Shown here in pieces: positions 42,308 to 54,165 of a stretch of 64,000 bases of DNA (positions are counted from its first letter, which is position 1; every line of letters begins with the position of its first letter). The DNA is from Sarcomyxa edulis (Eukaryota; Basidiomycota; Agaricomycetes; Agaricales; Mycenaceae). The stretch spans positions 186,001-250,000 of the forward strand of contig QUOL01000009.1 in NCBI GenBank assembly GCA_009761415.1. The letters are read 5' to 3'. A program made the position numbers and the translations under genes. Below the pieces are notes generated by a model. It ran no database searches. It was not told the DNA's origin and saw only the letters and a program-made list of their open reading frames with translations.

Positions 42308-45300
42308 TCATTCGGCTAAATGGGACAGCCAGTCACGGCAGGCCTTCAATTGCAACTACAAATGAGAGGAAGGTTTCAGATGAAGAATTATCAATAGATT
42401 GTAGCAGGAGTGGGGAAGGACTCACGTCTGGGATACCTAACGCATCTTGTATATCTAATATAACTCCCTCAGCCTGTCGTTCCGCTCGAGCTACACGATT
42501 GCGATAATATTGAGACCTAATGGGATCCTTTCGTCGTCGTTCCTTGGCTCCGTCGTACCATTTGATTTCGAATTCATATTTCAGGTTAAGTGTCGTGATG
42601 ATGGCATGTATCAGTGCGGAGGCCGTCAGGACCGAGATGGGGAACACGAGAATATCGGGTTCTATGTATGATCGAAAGGGATCAGGACGGTTTGACAAGA
42701 AAGAACAAATGCACAATTACCGGATACAGCTTCGAGCAAGGTACACCATGTCTCCTTCCTTACAGCGTTCCATCCACCGCCGAAATCAAGCAACTCATGC
42801 AACGCTGGTAACGCAGACCAGAGTTCGTCTATAATTGATTGAGGTGTATCGCCTAGGCTATATGAGAAGGCGAAAAACAACTCCCTCTGTGCAGCCTGTG
42901 GAGCTGCTTAGAACAAAGAACGAGTAGAGAGAACGGAACCCGTACCTCTAAATCATCATAGGTCAGCTCATGAGGGGCTAGAAGTCGAAACTCGTCGTTA
43001 GGGATTGGGAGGAAAGGATCCCAGCAGTCCCGATGATACTGTTCTCACTGTCAGCCTCCGAAAGCATACTATTAGGGTCTAGGGTTGCCCACTTTTACGC
43101 TCAAAGCTAAACAACCGACTGCGAGGTCCCAGATCATCATCTCTTCGCCTGCTTGAGACTCGAAGATGCGTCTATGCATGTCCGAGTCCACGACTGACCC
43201 ATCTTCGATTCCGCGTATTGCAACATGGCGTTCCTCATGGCCAGGACGAACAAGATATAGATATCTGATGAACATATAAGCAGCATGGAAGCGCGTTTCC
43301 GGTGACGTCGTCAATTGGTCGCCCAGGTCGTAATCGTAGTCTGGGAGGACCTGCAAGATAAATATGAAATTAGCTGGGCCTTACGAAGAGACATAGGTAA
43401 CAACGTACTTCCAACAGCCACTTGACGGCCGTACGTCTCGAATGCCAATCGCCACCTAAAATAACGTTCCAGATCTCCCGCAATATGCTTCGGTTGTGTG
43501 AGTCCGTGTGGCCACTCTCGCTCTTTCTCTGTACAGACGCGTCGTTCTCGAAAAGATCTAAATCTTCTAGTTGTAGTTTATCACGTGTTCGGATTGAACT
43601 CTCCCTTTCAAGAAATCTGAGCAGTCGTTTCTTGGCCTGAGCTTCTGGAGAAAGAGGGAGCTGCGATATGTTGTGTGAGTAAGGAGGAGCTATGACAGGG
43701 ACGGGACCTGAGACGGGAAGGAAGTCTATGTGTGATTGAGACATTGGTGGATAACGTAACGGTGAACACTGCATATATGCAGGCGTAGTCGGAACGGTGG
43801 GAGCTAGGTCTCCCCGAGGCGTCAAGGTCGGGAAGCAGAGGACTGCAGCGGTAGTGGATGCCTAGGGCCCGTTTAGTGATGATAGTGATGAATATATGTT
43901 AGTATGAACGAGACGTACTTCGTTATCCTCGTCAGAATCCAGATCAGCTTGCGATCGAAGGGACAATGCCTTGCGAAGACTAGCGGGCCGCGTAGCAAAA
44001 CGACCACGATTATTGCTTTGACGATTGTACCCCGACGGTTCCACGAGCCTGTACTTCTTTACTAGTGGCCTTGATTCGAGTGCTGACGAGGATAAGCTTG
44101 AGAGGTCATGGCTGTCATCAGAGGGGGAATCAGAGTGACGACGCTTCGACGTGGATCTTGTGATATCATGGTGGGACGACGACTTGTTGTTGATGGAGCT
44201 GAAACTTCGAAGCGACATTTAAAAAAAAAAGAAATTAGTCAACGGACGACGACGAAACCGAGTCAAATCATGCATACCTTGCTAAGGACATGGGATATGT
44301 CATCTCAAGAGGAGGACACGTACCATAGGCGTTGGCGTCTCGGGAGGTGATGAAAATCCTAGGATTTACATTAACATCGGAGGATTTGTTAGAGTCACAG
44401 TCAGAGCTGAGAGTACGTTGCAGAGGAGAGTCAATGTTCGAATTATTGCTGTCAATGTCAGAATGAGTATCTACAGTCATAGAACGCAGGTTTTGCACCC
44501 AAGGAAGGAACCAATGTGGTGGAGTGGGCGTCTGGTCAAGTTCGTCTTCTTCGTCGTTTCCATCGTTAGACTCGAGGTCTTTCAACTCTTCATCTTCATC
44601 ATCTTCGCCGTCGCCGTCGCTTTCGTCTTCGATGTCGTCGAAATCCTGACAAGAATCCTCTAGATCCCACGGCGAGTGTCCTCCGTAGTTCTCCGGATCG
44701 TCGGACGTATCGTATGTTCCAAAATCATCGTAGACTTCGTAATCATGTTGTCCATTCGAGAACCGAAGTGATGCAGAGAAGAAAGAATCAGCATCAGTGT
44801 CCGATTGGACAGAGGGAATACGTTGGTCTTGCAGTGGGTTGTCAATTATCCGGCTAGAGTTCAGTACAAGATTTCCGGTAACGAAATTCAAACCGTCGGA
44901 AGCATTGTATTCTGAAGATTCCAGATCATCGTGATTGGAGCTGAAGGTTTTGGCTGAAAGACCCGACCCAGTAGAGTCCACAGAAAAGCGGCAAGCAGAG
45001 GAGGGTGCAGCACTTGAACTCTCAGCATCGTCAACATCCGGGTCGGTGAAGTAAGCTCGATTTCGATCGGATATGACGCCTAGCAAGAGCTCGTGGAGCG
45101 TCCGCGTAAATTTGGTTTGGTTTGAGCCCGGGGATATGTAGTTTTCTGCCGAAATATCGAAGGTATCAGGTGTGATCGGTGCTGTTCTAGACGTGGTATC
45201 CTCGATACATGCGAGGTCTTGTGAGGGTTGCGTCGACGACTTGCAAGAAGCGGAGTTCTCAGAAGCAGCGAGCGAGCGAACACATGGCGGAGTTTCAGGT

Positions 45301-45854
45301 CTTTGTCCAAAGTAGTGTTTCGTGTATTGTCCAGCAGGCATTGCGATGGGTCCAGGTAGTGGATACAAGTCCATCAGTGGAGTTCGAGGCGGAGATGAAC
45401 TTGGATTGTTCGAAGAAGAATCAGACAACACCGGAGAAGAAGAGTCCGGAAAAGGAGGAGACGAATTCGGAAGACTTGAGTTGGTCGAGGAAGGGGAAAG
45501 ATCAGAATTTGTGGAGCATACTGGAGCACGGTCAACTGAAGACCCAGAAGGGCGCATATATGCAGTTGATTGTTCGGTAGGAGAAGACTCGGAGTACAGA
45601 GTTTCCAATTCGGAGTCTTTTTCTGCAGGATTCCAACCTGACGATGTCAAACGCACGTCAAAGGATGAGAGTTCCGGACGACGGTCAGAGTCTGAGACCA
45701 TAGAAGAAATGACCAGTTGAGACGCGATTTTGCGAGTGATCGTCTGGGAAGAGAGATAGTGTCCAGCGGATATAGCCTCTGTAGAGGCACTCTTGCTATC
45801 TTGATCGAGATGAAGCAAATCGTCGTCGATGTGCCCAACCTTGCGAAACATCAT
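42308..45854 (-). CDS. Large acidic Ser-rich protein with C-terminal cyclin-box fold
   Basis: The N-terminal half (MMFRKVGHIDDDLLHLDQD onward, 44268-45854) is Ser/Pro/Asp-rich with an acidic block (DGEDDEDEELKDLES) and the motif PPHWFLPWVQNLRSM. The C-terminal half contains a cyclin-like fold: IWDLAVGCLALSVKFHRDCW, LAPHELTYDDLEAAQRELFF, AFSYSLGDTPQSIIDELWSA and PDILVFPISVLTASALIHAI. The final intron gives the ending LQLKACRDWLSHLAE with its stop at 42308. The halves may be one gene: an intron from gtatgc (at 44276-44281) to tttcag (at about 44199) joins MSLA in frame to SSINNKSSSHHD, skipping a stop and an ATG only 50 bp apart. Otherwise there are two genes, 44268-45854 and 42308-44218. Such cyclin-like proteins are probable cell-cycle or CDK partners; the role is unproven. 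Confidence 0.75.
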
Positions 45855-46238
45855 AAATTGCAGTGAGTCCCGGGTGGAACGAAGCAAACGACTTGGATGA
45901 CTCGATTCGTCCTACTTGATGCAATTGCCGAGGATGTTTGAAAGGATCCAGACGATGTGCTCGTCCAGGTACAGCAAGAGCAAGAAAGAACGATAAGTCC
46001 AAGATAGATAGAGATTCGAGTCTCGACGATCGATGTTGTGATTGGAAGGACGTGACCGTGACCGTGACTCGCATCAACCTTCATTGATAACTAATTTATT
46101 AACTTTCAACAGATGTGCGAATCGACTCAAGTGTGTACAAGTGACTCTACGACTGCATGTTTATAGACAGAATTTTCTGCCTAGACGAACCCTAAGAGCC
46201 CACAGATTGAAATTAGATTTTACTCAATTTCAACTGCC
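45855..46238. other. 5' flank of the cyclin-like gene and 3' flank of DyP-A
   Basis: Open frames read here on the minus strand (MRVTVTVTSFQS type) lie in the probable 5' UTR of the cyclin-like gene. No separate gene supported. Confidence 0.5.
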
Positions 46239-48005
46239 TCAAAGAGACAAAGCTCCCTTCAATGCACTGACAGATGGAACGAAGAAATATTCTCCGCCAC
46301 GAGGAATGACGAATTGCTCCGTCAAAGTCAGGATGTTGGAAGGAGATTCAGGATTGGTTCCTGCAACTTTAATCGCAGTACCGACCGGAGGTTGGCCGAT
46401 GATACCATCGAGACCAGGGACAGCTTTCGTTGTGTTCGGAGGGAATGTCGGGTTGTTTGCCCAGCCTAGAAGGGAGGAAAGTCAATAAAGGGACATTGGC
46501 GACATTTGTATGGCTAAAGACGTACGTTGCTGAATGAACTGGAATCCATTAACGATGGAGGACTGGTAGCAAACGAATAGCAGTCCACGACCATGTTGTG
46601 TCTTATTGTTCCTCTTCTCTTCTGGTGTTACTTCAGGACCGAACGGAATCCCGCGGCGAAGGATTCTTCTAATCGTAGTAGTTCCAATCGCAGCATTATC
46701 TTCAAGATCTGCTCGAGGGTTGGTCTTGCGGACGTGAGCAGCGAAAGGACAGTTGACTTGACTGCCGCCTTCGCCTTGGTAACGGAAGTTATTGTTCCTA
46801 TATTCAGAAAGTTGAGGCGAAGACGAAAAGACGCAAAAAGGACTCGTCACCTCAAAGGATCGGCCCCCAAATTTGGATCGTCTCTCGTTGGAGCCAAGTC
46901 AAGAGGAGCACCTAACAGCCCAATAATTGTATTCAGCCCTTTGACGAACATATATGTCATATCACTCACCACTCTTCCACCTGCCAACAAGCCTGGCACC
47001 AAGAAATTCACTTCCTTCTTCTGGCGACAGCCCTGGAGCAAGAATCGGATTCTTCCTGAGGAACTCATTGAACTCCGGCACAAGTTGGAAGAGGTATCTG
47101 AACACGAGGAAACTCCCATCTAAAGCCCACGCAGGCCTCGGAGTAGCAGCATTAATAGGATCTCCTTCGCGACCAGCTAGGAAGATTCCTTGAGGTACAG
47201 ATTCTTGCCCTGGATTAGGCTTCGTATCGAAGCCATCGACAGCAGGGTTGGAGATTCCATCTAAAAACCCGAAACTGTGTAAACACCATGGTAAGCATCT
47301 TGAAAAGGACAAATCAGGAATTCACTCAACTGTTCATGTCCATTCTCTGCCCCGGGCCTGACATCACCTCTAATCCTAGTAATCTCTCCGATTGAAGAGC
47401 CAAAAATGCGTGTAACCTCAGAAAGTTTGGCATCGACACTGGAATGGCAATCGCCACCAACGAGTACAAGACCGTGAATGATTCGTTTGAACGCCGGGTC
47501 CCATTCATCTCTCACGTTATCCCCGAGATTGGGAGTATCGTTCGATTGACCCGAGATGAACGCTGTATCTCCAAGATTGTCGGTAATTCCGAGCTGATGA
47601 TAGACCGATGAGTATGTGCGACAGGTATACATATTATCAGACGAACCTCGATGAGCCCTGGATGCGAAAACGCGATGTTGACACCTGTCATGGGGAGTAA
47701 CGGAGGTTCGCACCCAGCATGAGCTTTGCTCTTGTGCTCAGCTATGGTGGACCGGTCAACTACGATTTGAGCTACAGTTTTGATACTATCTGCGACCTTC
47801 GGGAGGGCTTTCTTGAACAAGGTCGAGTTCGCGATAGTAAAGAACATATAAGTCTGGGCTTTCTTAGGAATTCCGCTCCTAAGGAAATGGATAGCATAGT
47901 CAATTTCCCCTGCAATGATCATGTGCCAAGAAGTAGTAGTGCTTACAGTATGTCTCCTTGAATATTAGTCAAGTCGAGAGGGACGACGGGAGCGACAGAA
48001 GTCAT
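46239..48005 (-). CDS. Dye-decolorizing peroxidase (DyP), copy A
   Basis: Haem peroxidase of the DyP family (EC 1.11.1.19), oxidising dyes, phenolics and lignin model compounds with H2O2. The start is the ATG ending at 48005 (MTSVAPVVPLDLTNIQGDIL), the stop complement is at 46239-46241, and seven or eight exons are inferred. Visible features are the GxxDG motif with distal Asp in FGFLDGISNPAVDGFD, ARLVGRWKSG with the distal Arg, CPFAAHVRKTNPRADLED with the proximal His, and GRGLLFVCYQSSIVNGFQFI and PRGGEYFFVPSVSALKG near the end. No N-terminal signal peptide is visible, which fits several fungal DyPs. It is a tandem paralogue of the gene at 49301-51076 with the same exon arrangement and a TATA element at a similar distance. 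Confidence 0.94.
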
Positions 48006-48135
48006 CGTATTGGCAGGACAAGCTGGAGAGAGCACGAATGGGTAGCTGCACAGTAAGAAGAGAGTGTTTATTCACCTTGAGGTGTGAGACTCTAAGTGGT
48101 TCGTATTGACAGCCTTTCAGACAGAGTGTCTGGGC

Positions 48136-48141
48136 TTTATA
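48136..48141 (-). promoter_or_regulatory. TATA-like element upstream of DyP-A
   Basis: ggtataaagcc on the minus strand, about 131 bp upstream of the DyP-A ATG, a typical distance for fungal TATA-containing, inducible genes. Confidence 0.5.
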
Positions 48142-48229
48142 CCAATAGCAGGACAATGTACACAGTACGCCTTGAGCGAGTACCACGGAACGCATCGTAT
48201 CATTATCCGTAATGAATGACTGAAGCATT

Positions 48230-49300
48230 GCTGATTGACCTGGGAATGAGCATAAGTGTATTCCAGAAACACGGAGAACTTACTGACTAGGTATTCGACT
48301 TGTCCAAATAGTCATCAGAGCGTCTTCATCAGAAATCGACCTTGATCTGAGAAGGATAACTGGAAGAGATTACGATGGATCTCCGCGTATCATGGAGGAT
48401 AACGAAGATCATGAGTCACGAAGCCGAAGTAGATATGAGCTCGCTCTGCCAGATGACAAAATTAAAGTGTACTGCCCAGGCCATTACAAAAGGCGAGTAA
48501 TCGGGCCAGAAAAGATTCGGCAGAAGATGGACAGAGAGAGATCCGCGAGCGGAGGTATTGGATACTGCAGCTAGAATCAGGAAGACGTCTCTCAGTACTG
48601 TAGGCTGCATAACGCCGCATAGCTAGTGGAGATAGGATAGAGCGTGAACGTATGCTATATCTAGTCCTTGGCCAGGCCACTCACTTTGGAAAACATGATC
48701 CTAATAAAGCAAGTACCTATTCAGAAAGAGGATTAGACGAACTGCGAGAATTGCATAGCGTTTCGATAGATGTCGAAGTCAGATAATTTCGCTTCGAAGT
48801 CCGGAGACATCATGAAGGAGCAGTAGGTCCGAAGTAGGCCGAGCCATTACTTGAATAACCTCAACTTTAGAAGGCCTTTTCATTCATTTTGGACACGAGT
48901 GCAAAAGCCATGGTCAGAGTGAAATACCCGAGGAAGAACGCTAGAACTCCAAAACGCTAGTAAGGAATATGATCGACTCATCATCACGAATTTGTTGTCT
49001 GACTTTGGGAGACTAAGTAAGGAAGACGAATTGAAGAAAAATCATCTGATTATGAAAAGACTGTAGACACATGTTTGAGTCAGAGGACGTCGACTTTGAC
49101 ATATCCCGGGCCATGTTGGGGCCTTGTTGGGGCCATCATGATGTCGACCAAATATTGACTTGGATGACCTCCTTCTCATGATCAGTTCTTCAACTCTCGT
49201 ATAAAATTCAAGTCATGGTCTGGTCATGGTAAATTGTCCGAATCAGTCATACTACATATACATATCATTTGACCCGTCAAAGTCCCCCATCACGTTCTCT
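48230..49300. other. Intergenic between the two DyP genes
   Basis: Contains the DyP-A upstream region and DyP-B 3' flank. Short frames such as 48392-48574 (+) show no domain. A small duplication ttggggcc occurs twice at about 49115-49132. Confidence 0.5.
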
Positions 49301-51076
49301 TCAAGCGGCCAAAGTGCCCTTCAAGGCACTGATAGAGGGGACGAAGAAATATTCACCACCACGAGGAACGACAAACTGCATCGGGAGCGTGACATCGACG
49401 TTGGCATCGTTAGGATCTGGGTTGGTCCCCAAAACCTGGAACGGTGTGCCTGCCGGAGGTTGGCCGATGATGGGATCGAAGCCAGGAGTGGCGTTAGCCG
49501 TGTTCGGTGGGAATGATGGAGCATTCGCCCAGCCTATGAGAGAGGTATCAGCGATTAAGAGAAAGTACATATATATTTGAATGATCGATAACGCACTGTG
49601 CTGAACGAACTGGAAACCGTTGACGATAGAGCTTTGGTAGCAAACAAATAGCAGCCCGCGACCGTGCTGAGTCTTGTTACTCTTTATCTCTTCATCCGTA
49701 AGCTCGGGACCGAATTGAATTCCACGACGAATAATTCGTCTGGTAGAAGTAGGGAAACCGATATCTTCGAGGTCCGCACGAGGGTTCGTCTTGCGAACGT
49801 GAGCAGCAAATGGACATTTGACTTGGCTGCCGCTCTCGCCCTGGAACCGGAAGTTGTTGTTCCTGTGCCCTCTGGTTAATAATACGGTAGGACAATGGAG
49901 TCTGAGTTATCACCTCTGAGAATCAACACCCAATGCCGGGTCGTCCTTAGTAGGAGCCAAGTCAATAGGAGCACCTAAACAACATAACCATCAGACAATT
50001 CAACTCGACGATTGAAACGGCGAATGACGTACCACTCTTCCATCTGCCCACGAGTCTAGCACCGAAGAACTCGGCTCCTTCTTCTTCTGTCATTCCTGGC
50101 AGAACAATCGCGTTCTGCTTGATGAAGGTGTTGAACTCTGGGACGAGCTGGAAAAGGTATCGGAACACAAGGAAACTTCCATCCAATGCCCACGCAGGCC
50201 TCGGAGTAACAGCATTGATAGGATCGCCGTCGCGGCCAGCTAAAATTATGCCTTGGTCAACGGTTTCTTGTCCTGGGTTAGGCTTGGTGTCAAAGCCCTC
50301 GACGGCAGGGTTCGAGATACCATCCAAGAACCCGAAACTACAGAATGATATGTTTAGTGACTACCACAGAACGGACACATGAACAACCAAAACGAGAATC
50401 GTTGCACTCAACTGTTCATGCCCATCCTCAGGCCCTGGCCTAACGTCACCCTTGATCCTGGTGATTTCCTTGATGGATAGGGCCAAAAGGAGTGTCACCT
50501 CGAGAAGCTTTGCATCGACATTGATGTGCGAGTCTCCCGCTACGAGTATAACGCCGTGGATGGTCTGTTTGAATACCGGGTCCCAGTCAGGTGTTCCATC
50601 GGCTCCGACTTTGTCTCCGAGAGTGGGCGCATCTTTCAATTGTCCAGAGGTGAATGCTGAATCTCCAAGGTCGTCGGTGATTCCAAGCTGTTAGCAGAGT
50701 GAGCATACCGGATAGGTACTAGATCAGAAACTCAAACATACCGCCGCGAGACCCGCATGCGAGAACGCGATGTTAACGCCGGCCATAGGGATCAAAGGAG
50801 GCTTGGTCCCCGGTGGGCATTTAGCTTTGTTAGCCGCGATGGCAGCACGGTCATCTACGATTTCAGCTACAGTCTTGATGAGGTTTGCGACGAGCGGCAA
50901 TGCTTTCTTGAACAAAGTGGGGTTTGCAATGGTGAAGAACAAGTAGGTTTGGGTCTTCTTCGGAATTCCGCTCCTATGAGTTGAGATGAATCGACCGAAC
51001 GAGTTTTAGAGAGAGGAATTACTTACAAGATATCTCCTTGAACATCTTTGAGGTTGAGGGGCGTAGTGGAAGACAT
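49301..51076 (-). CDS. Dye-decolorizing peroxidase (DyP), copy B
   Basis: Tandem paralogue of DyP-A. The start is the ATG ending at 51076 (MSSTTPLNLKDVQGDIL) and the stop complement is at 49301-49303. The haem-pocket motifs are all present: FGFLDGISNPAVEGFD (GxxDG, distal Asp), ARLVGRWKSG (Arg), CPFAAHVRKTNPRADLED (proximal His) and GRGLLFVCYQSSIVNGFQF. The C-terminus is PRGGEYFFVPSISALKGTLAA. No frame break is seen, so both copies appear functional. The two proteins are near-identical around the haem and diverge in the N-terminal third and in the loop before the last exon. Expected role: peroxide-dependent oxidation of aromatic compounds, perhaps fed by oxidases such as the alcohol oxidase at 32 kb (inference). 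Confidence 0.94.
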
Positions 51077-51196
51077 GATGCTATAGCAGGAGGAAGTCGA
51101 TAGCTTAGTTGACAAGGATTGTTGATGGATCTGGAGGAAGATTCGATACCTTGTAAGAGGAGGACTGCTTGAAGGCTCGTTCAAAGAACATCAGGA

Positions 51197-51204
51197 TTTT
51201 ATAT
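51197..51204 (-). promoter_or_regulatory. TATA-like element upstream of DyP-B
   Basis: catataaaatcc on the minus strand, about 120 bp upstream of the DyP-B ATG. Position and sense match the element upstream of DyP-A. Confidence 0.5.
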
Positions 51205-52810
51205 GGATGCCAAGATGTCGCGCTAGCGAACTTGACGGAGCGCCTTCGTTCTTTTTCCGTAATAGAGCATCTGTTCAAGTCATTCATAAGTATGTAAGTC
51301 CATTAGAATCTATGGGCTGTGTACTGCGTTCACTCACGGAGCTTCGAAATACCCATAAGAACATGAGAGCTGCCATCTTCATTGTTGTACGGCTTACTAT
51401 CGAAAGAGATACAATGGACCCTGTATCCACCTCCTGAGACCGCTGTCGGTAGATCATAGATTCCGTGGTGTACTCATCCCGCCCTGCAAGGAAGGAGTAA
51501 CTGATGCCGTGAATGTTGATTGCAGTGCCCTTGAAGGATGTACTCCAATGACTATGAGGAGCAAGGTTTGACGCTCACAGATGCATTTGCTGATCACTAA
51601 TATGGATGGACCCTCGACAGCAAAGTGCCACCCGCTGAGTACTGCTTGGGAATGAAGGTGGCACCCTCCCATTACTGCGCTGAATCGCCCCAGGTGTCAT
51701 ATCACCATCGGACGCGCCACGCCATGTTTGATCCTGAAATTACGGAAGTATTGTATGAGTGGTGTCCTAACGAGACGCCGACGCCAACCTTTAGTCTGGT
51801 TCCCGGATCTTGATTAGAGAAGTAGCTGTTGATGGTGTATCGTAGACCAATAAAATGTATGGTTTTACATGATATACTTTTGACGCGACATCAATACATT
51901 CTGTGAGTAAAAATCCCGCAAGCCAGGTTCATGACCAACTTTACTGACCTCGGTTCCTCAGGAATAGTCCAACTTCATTAGACACGCTTGCCGAGTATAG
52001 TTATCCTTTGACTATTCTGGCCATGTGTTCGAGTGAGAGCGTTCTGAATGGACCCCACTTACGATGTAGAAGAATGAGTACCACAGGGCTGGCGTCGACG
52101 CCGTTCGTCACTGCATTGGGCGAGAACTAGGTTTGAGAAGGTTCAGAGACTGCAAAAGGTCGATCAAGAGCTTGTCCAAAACTCACCTAATATATGGAGA
52201 GAGAGGACATGCGATCAAGGTGCAGTGGACAAAATTCCAGACTTTGAGGCACAATTCATAGGCGGGCAAGTTGCCACTTTCTTGCCGACCTGCAGTCACC
52301 GTCGCTATATGAAGGTTGGCACACTCGAGTGGAAAGTACAGAGGCAACATAACACAATCGAAGTAAAACGACGACGCAGAACACAATGAAGAGCTATCCG
52401 GGTGATTATGAGTGATAATGACGATAGCGACGAAAGCATACAGAAAACATATAAAATAGTCATGCGTGCATAGTAAGGAAATGTAACAGTGCTTCTGAAT
52501 ATTGATTGCATGAATGAGGAGCAGGCAAGACAAATGCAAAGATGCCAGATGCATGGAAAGGAAATACAAGATAGGAATAAGATGTAGATGGAAAATAACG
52601 TAGCTGTTCACTGATTAGCGAGTTACTTGGGATTCATGAATATTAGTGAATCAAGTGTGTCCACAAAGTCTCGACGCAGTCCTTGATATGATGAGAAAGG
52701 ATAGAAGTGAGGTTGCTGACGAGATGACATGAGGGTGACTGGGTCAACTGATACGTGGAACCAGTCAGCGGCGATGAGCGGCGAAGAAGTCGTACAGATC
52801 ACCTCGAGAG
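51205..52810. other. Long stretch without a convincing gene
   Basis: Open frames at 51207-51437 (+), 51625-51813 (+) and 52183-52611 (-) are compositionally ordinary and match no family I know. The 52183-52611 frame is hydrophobic by AT-rich composition only. Confidence 0.45.
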
Positions 52811-54165
52811 TCAGAAATGGAATGGTGAATGTGATGGATTAGCGCTCGGCCACATTGTCCATTGACTTGCTGGCGCTTGCATAGTCATTGTCTGACTACC
52901 ACTACCAGTCAAGATGGGAGGAGGTGGTACCAAAAGGAAGTCAGGTGGGTTCATGTTATCACTTCCCCAAGGTGAAGGAACCCCAGAATTTACACCCTCG
53001 TTCGACATTCTCGGCCAGGTCGAATTTCTGGATTTCGCAGTAGCAGCATGATGCTGCATACCTGAGCCACCAGAACGCACAGAGCCGTATTTTGGGCCTG
53101 CGTTGTCTTGGTGGATCCCCAGATTTGCCATAGCGTGCTTGATTTTGTCCCGCATGTCCAGCAAACGTGTCTGATCATACGTGTCATACCCCATAGCCGA
53201 ACATTGCGATCGGAGCCATAGCTCGACTCTCTCAGCACTCCAAACAGTTCCGCTGGTGCGAGTGCCATGTCTAGAGAGGAACGCCAAAGGAAAAAGGAGG
53301 GTTGGTGGATGGGAAGTAGAACGAGAGAGAGATACACGAACTTGAGCAATGCTCCAATATCCGAAGGGTCCCATTTCGCATATCTCACAAGCTTGAGCGC
53401 CACGGCCCAGTACGGTGCTACACTAATCAAAGTGAGCATGCCGTTCTGAGAAGTGAAGATGGTGTGCATGGTGATGTTATTGGAGGTAGTGGACGATTTA
53501 TAGATGGGGTCATAATGGGCATGCGTCGTTGGGCTAAATGGGTCAAGTACGTACGTCAGACTTCAAGCCTCTGACGAAGCAACGTTCGATGACTCAATGA
53601 CTTACTCTGTAGCCATAGGCAACGCGACATCCGCGTCGCTGTTCATCCAATCCGCGCCCAGGTTGAACCTACGTGCAGTGGCTCTGATACATTTTTTGAG
53701 CCGTTCTGTAGCGTCGGAGATCCCGTAGGAGGCGCGCCATTCTGCCGCAAAGGACCGGTTGATGTAATCGACATCTCGAGTGGCAGTGCGACTAGAGATA
53801 GGCATGGAGCTGGCGTTGACGTTATTTGCAAATGGATATCCAGAAGGGGAATTGTTGGACGAAGATGTCGCACCAGAGGATGTTTGCGCGTATAATCCGG
53901 GATGAAGGAGCATGCAGGCTCCACCGTGGACGACCAGACGAACTGGGTGGGGGAATTGGTGAGGGATGAGAGTCGAGAAGTAAGTCAATACTTGACTGAG
54001 CATTTCTCGGGTCATCTCGACTTCGTTGCGTGGAGCGAGTGGGGGAGGGGCTGCCATCGACTGCGGTTCAAATGGAAATGACATGGAAGATGATTGTATT
54101 TGGGATGAGACGGGAGCTGCATATTGAAAATGTGTGCGAGAAGGGAGTGTCTGCCAGGCGAGCAT
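52811..54165 (-). CDS. Nucleotidyltransferase-like protein (GG ... DVD motif)
   Basis: Three exons: 53606-54165, about 53354-53533 and 52811 to about 53272. The N-terminal part shows a minimal nucleotidyltransferase-fold pattern: RLVVHGGACMLLHP (GG signature) followed after a low-complexity loop by TATRDVDYINRSFAAEW, with the DxD metal-binding pair. Then come CIRATARRFNLGADWMNSDA and, after intron 1 (AG at 53534-53535), LFTSQ-like TIFTSQNGMLTLISVAPYWA and LKLVRYAKWDPSDIGALLK, and a helical C-terminal part (VWSAERVELWLRSQC ... DMRDKIKHAMANLGI). The tail is Pro/Ser-rich. The closest known families are DUF6036/AbiEii-like nucleotidyltransferases; conserved as an orphan protein in Agaricomycetes. 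Substrate unknown, and enzymatic activity is inference. Confidence 0.7.

Noticed and set aside
44160..44218. Separate start MSLRSFSSINNK for a stand-alone cyclin-like gene
   Set aside because: Kept only as an alternative: an in-phase intron covers this ATG, and only 50 bp separate it from the previous stop.
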